From contig CAISIP010000497.1 in assembly GCA_903885415.1 (NCBI GenBank), forward strand, positions 1-8,558: a stretch of DNA of 8,558 nt, written 5' to 3'. Made by a program: the position numbers and the translations under genes. Source of the stretch: an uncultured beta proteobacterium. GTDB lineage: Bacteria; Pseudomonadota; Gammaproteobacteria; Burkholderiales; Burkholderiaceae_C. Below the pieces are notes generated by a model that ran no database searches, was not told where the DNA came from, and was given only the letters and a program-made list of their open reading frames with translations. Of the stretch, positions 1 through 6,488 are shown piece after piece. Every line of letters begins with the position of its first letter. Within the stretch, counting starts at the first letter, position 1.

Positions 1-303
1 GGCCGCGACCAGCGCCGCGGCTGCGTGGTCCTGGGTCGAAAAGATATTGCACGAGGCCCACCGCACCTGCGCGCCGAGCGCCTGCAGCGTCTCGACCAAT
101 ACGCCGGTCTGGATGGTCATGTGCAGAGAACCGGTGATGCGCGCGCCCTTGAGCGGCTGCGCTTGCGCGTATTCCTGGCGAATCGCCATCAGGCCGGGCA
201 TCTCGGTTTCGGCAATCGCCAGTTCCTTGCGGCCCCAGGCGGCCAGGCCTAGGTCGGCGACGACGTAATCCTGGTTGTTGATCGGTTTCAGTACTGCGCT
301 CAT
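1..303 (-). CDS. ahcY: Adenosylhomocysteinase (SAH hydrolase), N-terminal 101 residues; runs off left edge
   Basis: AhcY reversibly hydrolyses S-adenosylhomocysteine to adenosine and homocysteine in the cytosol. This removes the inhibitory by-product of SAM-dependent methylation and feeds the methionine cycle. The visible 101 codons match the N-terminal substrate domain: DYVVADLGLAAWGRKE (about residues 12-27), AETEMPGLMAIR (31-42), GSLHMTIQTGVLVETL (58-73) and NIFSTQDHAAAA (86-97). H61 and T63 lie in the block equivalent to the human His55/Thr57 substrate-binding positions. The NAD-binding domain lies outside the window. The ATG at 301-303 is preceded by GGAG (310-313, minus strand) six bases away, and the conserved N-terminus begins soon after, so the start is secure. 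It is divergent from the gene at 593 and has an SAH riboswitch in its leader, which independently supports the identification. No frame damage is seen. Confidence 0.97.
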   Translation of the reverse strand, partial: MSAVLKPINNQDYVVADLGLAAWGRKELAIAETEMPGLMAIRQEYAQAQPLKGARITGSLHMTIQTGVLVETLQALGAQVRWASCNIFSTQDHAAAALVAA

Positions 304-363
304 GGTTCACTCCAAAGTGTGGTTTGAAAGGCCACCGGGCGGCGCGGGAATCTCAGGTGGGAG

Positions 364-390
364 GCTCACCGCACAGACAAGTGGGTGAGC
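364..390 (-). promoter_or_regulatory. Candidate expression-platform hairpin of the ahcY leader
   Basis: An inverted repeat pairs minus-strand GCUCACC (390-384) with GGUGAGC (370-364). The stem extends inward by CAC (383-381) with GUG (374-372) around one bulged base (371) and a six-base loop, giving about ten base pairs. Bases 387-390 are also the 3' strand of the closing helix of the SAH aptamer, so the two structures exclude each other. No U-run follows, so it does not look like an intrinsic terminator. It ends about 50 bases before the Shine-Dalgarno sequence. A switching role is inference. Confidence 0.5.
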
Positions 391-476
391 GCGGTTGGTG
401 CGGCAGCCCAGCATCTCTGCCAGACCACGCGACCCGAGCCTCGTTCACCATGCGTGAACTGCAACGCTCCTCGGGG
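387..476 (-). promoter_or_regulatory. SAH riboswitch (S-adenosylhomocysteine-sensing aptamer) in ahcY leader
   Basis: The minus strand carries the conserved SAH-aptamer segment CCCCGAGGAGCGTTGC (476-461) and the partner GAGGCTCGGG further on. Helices seen by eye: CCCGAG (475-470) with CUCGGG (438-433); GAGCGU (469-464) with GCGCUC (392-387, one G-U pair), which closes the fold; GUUCAC (459-454) with GUGAAC (448-443) around a five-base loop; and a variable stem GGCAG (421-417) with CUGCC (406-402). This topology and the AGGAGCG/GCUCGG sequence core match the known SAH riboswitch class, which turns on ahcY-type genes when SAH accumulates. It lies directly upstream of ahcY in the same direction, as expected. 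Confidence 0.93.
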
Positions 477-483
477 ATGCCTG

Positions 484-489
484 ATTATA
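484..489 (-). promoter_or_regulatory. Probable -10 box of the ahcY promoter
   Basis: The minus strand reads TATAAT, a perfect sigma-70 -10 hexamer, at 489-484. Transcription six to seven bases downstream would begin near 477-478, immediately before the first aptamer base at 476. That is the spacing expected for a riboswitch leader. No convincing -35 hexamer is seen 15-19 bases upstream, where the sequence is G/C only, and there is no extended -10 TG. The promoter may be weak or activator-dependent. Confidence 0.7.
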
Positions 490-592
490 GGATGAAGGCG
501 GAATTCGCGGGGCCGCTGCCGGCCGGACCGCACGGCGCGGGTGTACGCCTATCGCGTATCATCCGGCCTGCCCTTGAGCAAGCCAGGACCGG

Positions 593-1114
593 ATGCAAAA
601 ATTCACCGCTTATTCCCTCGTCTTGCTGACTTTTTTCGCGGCAGCGCTGGCTTTTTCTCTTGGCGGCTGGCTCGCCTACGAGCAGGGCTGGCTGCAATGG
701 GCCAAGCCCCAGAACGCTGCCATGGCCGCAGCGAGCGCCCCCCAACTAAGCGACGACGCCATCGAACTGATCTGCGAGTGCACCTATACCCTGCCTGTCA
801 ACGGCTTCGACTCCGAGCCCAAAACCTACACCGACGTGCTGCTGGCCGGGCTGGACTTCGGCAACAAGACCGGCTGGTACCAGGGTCAGATGGCGATTTC
901 GCAGACGCGCAAGGGCGCCCTGGTGATGGACGGAACCAAGGCGGTGGTGAGCCGGCCTGCGATGTTCCAGCGCTACGGCGAGATGGTGACCGGCGAGCAG
1001 TTCACCATCGACCGCGCCACCGGCGAATTCACCGAATCGGTGGACCTGAAGGACGGCCGCAAGTTCTCGGTGCTCAAGGGCATTTGCGGCAAATTCATCA
1101 AGGCACCGTTCTAG
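593..1114 (+). CDS. Hypothetical protein with one N-terminal membrane segment (173 aa)
   Basis: I do not recognise a family. Residues about 6-28 are a hydrophobic segment preceded by a single lysine (MQKF then TAYSLVLLTFFAAALAFSL), so the protein is probably anchored in the inner membrane with about 130 residues in the periplasm. An uncleaved anchor seems likelier than a signal peptide, since no clear cleavage motif is seen until the Ala-rich stretch at 42-49. The rest looks like a compact beta-rich domain with cysteines at 61 and 63 (ICECTY) and 165 (GICGKF), which might form a disulfide. There is no lipobox. The ATG at 593 has an AGGA (585-588) four bases upstream, a weak and close ribosome site. 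Base use fits a real gene, and the overlapping frames show no recognisable protein. It is divergent from ahcY and 100 bases ahead of prfC, with no clear functional link to either. Confidence 0.75.
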   Translation: MQKFTAYSLVLLTFFAAALAFSLGGWLAYEQGWLQWAKPQNAAMAAASAPQLSDDAIELICECTYTLPVNGFDSEPKTYTDVLLAGLDFGNKTGWYQGQMAISQTRKGALVMDGTKAVVSRPAMFQRYGEMVTGEQFTIDRATGEFTESVDLKDGRKFSVLKGICGKFIKAPF

Positions 1115-1214
1115 AACGTCGCTGCCGTCGCCGCCCACGCAGCCGCGCTGGCTCGGAGCCTGCGGCCGACAAAGCCCCACCGCACTGCACCGCCATAACC
1201 GACAGGAAACGACC

Positions 1215-2846
1215 GTGACTTTCGCCTCTGAGACCCGGCGCCGACGCAGCTTCGCGATCATCTCGCACCCCGACGCCGGCAAGACCACCCTGACCGAGAA
1301 ACTGCTGCTGTTCTCCGGAGCGATTCAGATCGCGGGCTCGGTCAAGGCGCGCAAGGCGACGCGCCACGCGACCAGCGACTGGATGGAAATCGAGAAGCAG
1401 CGCGGCATCTCGGTTGCGAGTTCGGTGATGCAGATGGTCTACCGCGACCATGTCATCAACCTGCTCGACACACCCGGCCACAAGGATTTTTCCGAGGACA
1501 CCTACCGGGTGCTGACTGCCGTCGACTCGGCGCTGATGGTGATCGACGCGGCCAACGGCGTCGAGGCGCAGACGCGGCGGCTGATCGAGGTCTGCCGCCA
1601 GCGCGACACGCCGATCATCACCTTCGTCAACAAGATGGACCGCGAGGTGCGCGAGCCGCTGGACATACTCGACGAGATCGAACGCGAGCTCGGCATGCCC
1701 TGCATTCCGATGACCTGGCCGGTGGGCCAGGGAAAGTCTTTCTGCGGTATCGTGAACCTGCAAACGCAGGCGATGACGCTGTTCGAAGCGGGCAGCGAGC
1801 GCCGGCCGCAGGACTTCAAGGCCATCGCGCTGGGCGACGGCCAGGCGCTGCGACAGCGCTTCGGCCAGGAGTTTGAGAGCGCGATGGAAGGCATGGATCT
1901 GGCCACAGGCGCCTCGCCTAGCTGGGACCATACGGCCTTCCTGGCCGGCAAGCAGACGCCGGTCTTCTTCGGCTCGGGTGTCAACAACTTTGGCGTGATG
2001 GAGGTGCTCGACGCGCTGGTGGACTTGGCACCGTCTCCGCAGCCGCGCACCAGCTCGGTGCTGGTCAACAGGCAGTCGGTGCTCACCCAGGTCAGGCCCG
2101 AAGACGAGGCTTTTTCGGGCGTGGTTTTCAAGGTGCAGGCGAACATGGACCCCGCGCACCGCGACCGCATCGCCTTCGTACGGATGTGCTCGGGAAAGTA
2201 CACGCCCGGGATGAAGCTCAAGGTGCAGCGCACCGCCAAAGAACTGCGCCCGACCAGCGTCGTGACCTTCATGAGCCAGCGTCGCGAGGCGGTCCATGAG
2301 GCCTACGCCGGCGACATCGTTGGCTTCACCACGCACGGGGGCGTGCAGCTCGGCGACACCATTACCGACGGCAGCGTGTCGCTGCAGTTCACCGGCCTGC
2401 CCTTCTTCGCGCCCGAGCTGTTCACCACCGTGATCCTGCGGAACCCGTTGCGCACCAAGCAGCTGCAGCAGGGCCTGGCGCAGCTCGGCGAGGAGGGCGC
2501 CATACAGGTCTTCCGCCCGGAGGTTGGCGGCAATATGCTGCTCGGCGCGATCGGCCAACTGCAGTTCGAGGTGGTACAGCACCGGCTCAAGGGCGAGTAC
2601 GACGCCGACGTCCGGCTCGAGTCCTGCCAATTTGTGGGCGCGCGCTGGATTAGCGCCAACAGCCCGGCGGAGCTGAAAGCATTTTGCGAGGCCTACCCGA
2701 TGCGCATGGCGCGCGATGCCGCCAACACGCTGGCCTACCTGTGCACCTCGCCCTACGACGTGCGGCTCGCGCAGGAACGCTTTCCGAAAATTCACTTTCA
2801 TCCGTTGCGCGAACACGCGGGCCTGGCGCTGCAGTCGGCGGGCTGA
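1215..2846 (+). CDS. prfC: Peptide chain release factor 3 (RF3), GTPase
   Basis: RF3 is a translational GTPase that removes RF1/RF2 from the ribosome after peptide release. The G domain is intact: G1 SHPDAGKT (17-24), G2 region RGISV (63-67), G3 DTPGH (85-89), G4 NKMD (139-142) and a G5-like GSGVNNFGV (253-261). Domain II follows with FSGVVFKVQANMDPAHRDR (300-318) and GKYTPGMKL (327-335). Domain III has FAPELFTTVILRNPL (398-412) and GAIGQLQFEVVQHRLK (444-459). The C-terminus has LAQERFP and LREHAGLAL. SHPDAGKT and the domain order separate it from EF-G. Its 543 residues are slightly above the roughly 530 of E. coli RF3, mainly from a longer N-terminus and tail. It starts at GTG 1215, preceded by AGGA (1204-1207) seven bases away. 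No ATG precedes the G1 motif in this frame. It may be co-transcribed with the phosphatase gene just downstream. Confidence 0.98.
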   Translation: MTFASETRRRRSFAIISHPDAGKTTLTEKLLLFSGAIQIAGSVKARKATRHATSDWMEIEKQRGISVASSVMQMVYRDHVINLLDTPGHKDFSEDTYRVLTAVDSALMVIDAANGVEAQTRRLIEVCRQRDTPIITFVNKMDREVREPLDILDEIERELGMPCIPMTWPVGQGKSFCGIVNLQTQAMTLFEAGSERRPQDFKAIALGDGQALRQRFGQEFESAMEGMDLATGASPSWDHTAFLAGKQTPVFFGSGVNNFGVMEVLDALVDLAPSPQPRTSSVLVNRQSVLTQVRPEDEAFSGVVFKVQANMDPAHRDRIAFVRMCSGKYTPGMKLKVQRTAKELRPTSVVTFMSQRREAVHEAYAGDIVGFTTHGGVQLGDTITDGSVSLQFTGLPFFAPELFTTVILRNPLRTKQLQQGLAQLGEEGAIQVFRPEVGGNMLLGAIGQLQFEVVQHRLKGEYDADVRLESCQFVGARWISANSPAELKAFCEAYPMRMARDAANTLAYLCTSPYDVRLAQERFPKIHFHPLREHAGLALQSAG

Positions 2847-2861
2847 GCCGGCGCCTCTCGC

Positions 2862-3701
2862 ATGCAACCCGGGCGCGGCGCCATGCGGCCCCTGTCGGAC
2901 TGGCCGATGCAGGTGCGCCGCGCCATCGTCGGCGTGTTCACCGATATCGACGACACACTGACAACCGACGGCGCGATCACGGACGACGCGCTGCATGCGC
3001 TGGGCCAGCTACAGTCGGCCGGCCTGAGCGTGATTGCGATCACCGGCCGGCCGGCCGGCTGGAGCGAAGCCTTCGCGCAGCAGTGGCCGGTGGACGCGAT
3101 CGTCGCGGAAAACGGCTCGGTAGCGCTGCTGCCGAGCCGGCAGCAGGCGCATGCACGCAGCGTGCAGCGAATCTACCAGCAGGATGCGCCCACCCGTGCC
3201 GCCAACTTCGTGCGCCTGCAGCAGGTGGGGGCGCGCATCCTGCGCGAGGTGCCGGGCGCCATGCTGGCCAAAGACTCGCCCGGGCGCGAGACCGACATCG
3301 CGATCGACCACAGCGAGTTCAGCCGGCTGGCGCCAGAGCAGATCGCGCAGGTGCTGCGGATCATGCGCGAAGAAGCGATGACCGCGACGGTCAGCAGCAT
3401 CCACATCAATGGCTGGTTCGGCGCGCACCACAAGCTCAGCGGCGCGCAATGGATCGTGCGCACGCTGCTGGGCCGCGACCTGCGGACCGAGGCGGCGCGC
3501 TGGGCTTATGTCGGCGACTCGACCAACGACCAGATCATGTTCGAAGCCTTCGACCATTCCATCGGTGTCGCCAACCTGATGCGCTTCGCCGCCGAGCTGC
3601 AGCACTGGCCGCGCTACCTCACACAGGGCGAGCGCGGCGCCGGATTTGCCGAGTTTGCGCAGGCGCTGCTCGCGGCGCGCGAAGCACGGCCCGCGCCCTA
3701 A
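2862..3701 (+). CDS. HAD-superfamily hydrolase, subfamily IIB-like phosphatase
   Basis: A cytosolic, probably Mg-dependent phosphatase of the haloacid dehalogenase fold. Motif I is VFTDIDDTLT (25-34), with D28 the likely nucleophile and D30 the acid/base. Motif II is AITGRP (59-64, Thr61). Motif IV is VGDSTND (217-223), with D219 and D223 the likely metal ligands. K191 (HHKLSGAQW) is the best candidate for the motif III lysine. The roughly 120 residues between motif II and K191 would be the C2 cap that selects the substrate. This layout is that of the Cof/sucrose-phosphatase/mannosyl-3-phosphoglycerate phosphatase group, but the sequence does not tell me the substrate. The start is uncertain: ATG at 2862, 2883 or 2907 all precede motif I and none has a good ribosome site. 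Translation may be coupled to prfC, whose stop lies 15 bases before 2862. It converges with the UvrA gene. Confidence 0.9.
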   Translation: MQPGRGAMRPLSDWPMQVRRAIVGVFTDIDDTLTTDGAITDDALHALGQLQSAGLSVIAITGRPAGWSEAFAQQWPVDAIVAENGSVALLPSRQQAHARSVQRIYQQDAPTRAANFVRLQQVGARILREVPGAMLAKDSPGRETDIAIDHSEFSRLAPEQIAQVLRIMREEAMTATVSSIHINGWFGAHHKLSGAQWIVRTLLGRDLRTEAARWAYVGDSTNDQIMFEAFDHSIGVANLMRFAAELQHWPRYLTQGERGAGFAEFAQALLAAREARPAP

Positions 3702-3716
3702 GGCCCGACCAGGCGT

Positions 3717-6488
3717 CTAACGGCGCCCGCGCGCGAGCACCCCTGCCAACGCAACTCCTGTGTGGGTCGCCAATGCGACGACCGCCTCGGGCGTGGCGGC
3801 GGCCACGACGCGCCCTCCGGCGTCGCCGCCTTCGGGCCCGAGATCGATGACCCAGTCGGCCTCGGCGATCACGTCGAGGTCGTGCTCGATGACGACCACG
3901 CTGTGCCCGCCGTCAACCAGTCGGTGCAGCACCCGGATCAGCTTCTCGACGTCGGCCATATGCAGGCCCACCGTCGGCTCGTCGAGCACGTACAGCGTGT
4001 GCGGCGCCTTCTGCCCGCGGCGCGTGATGTCGTCGCGCACCTTGCTCAGCTCGGTGACCAGCTTGATGCGCTGCGCCTCGCCGCCGCTGAGCGTCGGCGA
4101 AGGCTGGCCCAGCGTCAGGTAGCCAAGTCCGACGTCCTGCAGCAACTGCAAGGGGTGGCTGATGGCGGGCATCGCGGCAAAAAAACCGACCGCCTCGTCG
4201 ACCTCCATCTGCAGCACCTCGCCGATGTTCTTGCCGCGCCATGTGACAGCCTGTGTCTCGGGGTTAAAGCGGGTTCCGCGGCAGGTTTCGCACAGCACCT
4301 TCACATCGGGCAGGAAGCTCATCGCGACGGTACGGATCCCCTGTCCCTCGCAACCCGGGCAGCGGCCCTCGCCGGTGTTGAAGCTGAAACGATTCGCCGC
4401 GTACCCGCGCGCGCGCGCTTCCAGCGTGTCGGCAAACAGCTTGCGGATGGTGTCCCAAAATCCGATGTAGGTTGCGGGGCAACTGCGGGGTGTCTTGCCG
4501 ATCGGCGTCTGGTCTACCTCCAGCACCCGGTCAACGGTTTCAAAGCCGCTCACACCCGCGCAGCCCGTCCAGGCAATTTTTTCGCCGGCGGCGAGCGCGT
4601 CGCGGCCCGCTTTGGTGCTGCGTTTTCCGACGCCCACCTGCACATTGGCCAGCAGCACATCACGCGCCAGCGTCGACTTGCCGGAGCCGCTGACACCGGT
4701 CACCGCGACCAGCCGGCTCAAGGGAATGGCAGCGTCCACGCCGCGCAGGTTGTGCAGCGTCGCGCCGCGCAGCTGCAGCCACTGCGTGGGCGGCTGTGCC
4801 TCGGTCACCGCGCGGCGCGGCTGGATCGGGTGGCGCATCGGGTGCAGCAGGTAGCGGCCGGTCTGCGAGTCGGCACACTGCATGACGCTGGCCAGCGCTC
4901 CCTCGGCGACCAGTGAACCGCCGCGCTTGCCGGCGCCCGGCCCGATGTCGATGATGTGCTCGGCGTGGCGGATAGTGTCCTCGTCGTGCTCGACCACCAC
5001 CAGCGTGTTGCCCTTGTCGCTCAGGCTGCGCAGCGCCGCGAGCAGGATCGCGTTGTCGCGCGCGTGCAGCCCGATGGTCGGCTCGTCGAGCACGTAGCAC
5101 ACGCCCTGCAGGTTGCTGCCCAGCTGCGCCGCGAGCCGAATGCGTTGCGCCTCGCCGCCGCTGAGCGTCGGCGCGCCACGGTCGAGCGTGAGATAGCCCA
5201 GCCCGACCTCTTCGAGAAATAGCAGCCGGCTGCGGATCTCGGGAACGAGGTCGCGCGCGATATCCTGCTCGCGGCGGCTCAGCCGACCGGCCACCTGGAG
5301 TCCTTCGACCCACTGTCGGACATGGGTGACGCTCAGCCGCGCCAGCTCGGTGATGGCGATTCCCTGCAGCGCGGCAGCCTGCGGCATGGGCGCCGCACCC
5401 GGGTCCAGATGGCCGGCACCACTACGGGCGCCAAAGCGCACCGCGCGTGCGGTGGCGTTGAGCCGGGTTCCCTGACAGCCGGGGCAGGCGTCGGTCGCCA
5501 GGTCGTCGACTTCGACCTCGGCGAAACTTTGCTCGCGGCCGCTGTGGTCGTCATCACGCACCGAATCGTCCAGCGCCTTGCGCTGCTCTTTGCTCAGGCG
5601 CACGCCGGTGCCCACGCAGTCGCTGCACCAGCCGTGCTTGCTGTTGTACGAGAACAGACGCGGGTCGAGTTCGGGGTAGCTGGTGCTGCAGAGCGGGCAG
5701 GCGCGCTTGGTCGAGAAGCTCTGCAGCGTTCCGATGTCGGCCGTCGAAAGACCCTCCAGCATGGCGGCGCGCAGGTTGCCCAGGCCGCTGAGCACCTGCA
5801 CCACGCCCTTGCCGTGCACCAGCGCGCTGGCGAGCGCCTCGCGCAAAGCCGCCTCGTTGTCCGGCCGCAGGTCCAGGCTCGCCACCGGCAGCTCGATGCT
5901 GTGCTCCTTGAATCGGTCGATGCGCGGGAAACCGGTGGTCGGCAGAAAGTTTCCGTCGACGCGCAAGTGGCTAAAGCCACGTGGACGGGCCCAGTCGGCA
6001 AGCTCGGTGTAGACGCCCTTGCGGTGGACCACCAACGGCGCGAGCAGGCCGATGTGCTGGCCGCTGAAGCTGGCGAGCAGCTGGGCGGCGATGCTGTCGG
6101 GCGTCTGCGGTGCCACCGCCACGCCGTCGTGCACACAGTGTTGCACGCCGAGCTTCACGAACAGCAGGCGCAGGAAGTGCCAGACCTCCGTCGCGGTTCC
6201 GACGGTGGACTTTCTGCCGCCGCGCGACAGCCGCTGCTCGATCGCGACGGTAGGCGGAATGCCGTAGACCGCGTCGACCTCGGGACGCCCTGCCGGCTGC
6301 ACGATGCTTCTGGCATAGGCGTTGAGCGACTCCAAATAGCGGCGCTGGCCCTCGTTGAAAAGAATGTCAAAAGCCAGCGTCGACTTGCCCGAACCGCTCA
6401 CGCCGGTGACGACATTGAACTTGCCGCGCGGTATGTCCACGCTCAGCGACTTGAGGTTGTGCTCCTTGGCGTTGACGATCCGGATGGA
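3717..6488 (-). repeat. UvrA module 2 of the fused gene (complete, about 923 residues)
   Basis: This is the second copy of the intragenic duplication. It begins with SIRIVNAKEHNLKSLSVDIP, the equivalent of a free UvrA N-terminus. It runs through GKSTLAFD, EGQRRYLESLNAYAR, STVGTATEV, the UvrB-binding-like region, CPLC and SDC cysteines, CPGCQGTRL, both ATPase halves and the C-terminal IDLGPEGG. The segment between GTGVRL and CPGCQGTRL is only about 40 residues, where E. coli UvrA has roughly 120, so the insertion domain is largely absent. Confidence 0.85.

Noticed and set aside
557..562. TATCAT as a -10 box for the gene at 593
   Set aside because: No -35-like hexamer lies at the right distance, and a single four-to-five-of-six match in this region is not enough.
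1150..1160. Short inverted repeat GGCTC-G-GAGCC in the gap before prfC as a terminator
   Set aside because: The one-base loop cannot form a stable hairpin without losing pairs, and no T-run follows.
541..1218. Alternative plus-strand frame of 225 codons over the gene at 593
   Set aside because: The frame starting at 593 gives a balanced composition with a membrane segment. This one is Arg-rich with no features.
1098..2996. Minus-strand open frame of 632 codons opposite prfC
   Set aside because: It is antisense to a secure RF3 gene and its translation is Arg/His/Leu-rich without motifs. GC-rich codon bias explains the lack of stops.
2684..3850. Plus-strand open frame of 388 codons overlapping the prfC end and the HAD gene
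   Set aside because: Its translation is extremely Arg/Ala-rich and low in complexity. The HAD motifs are in another frame, which is clearly the coding one.
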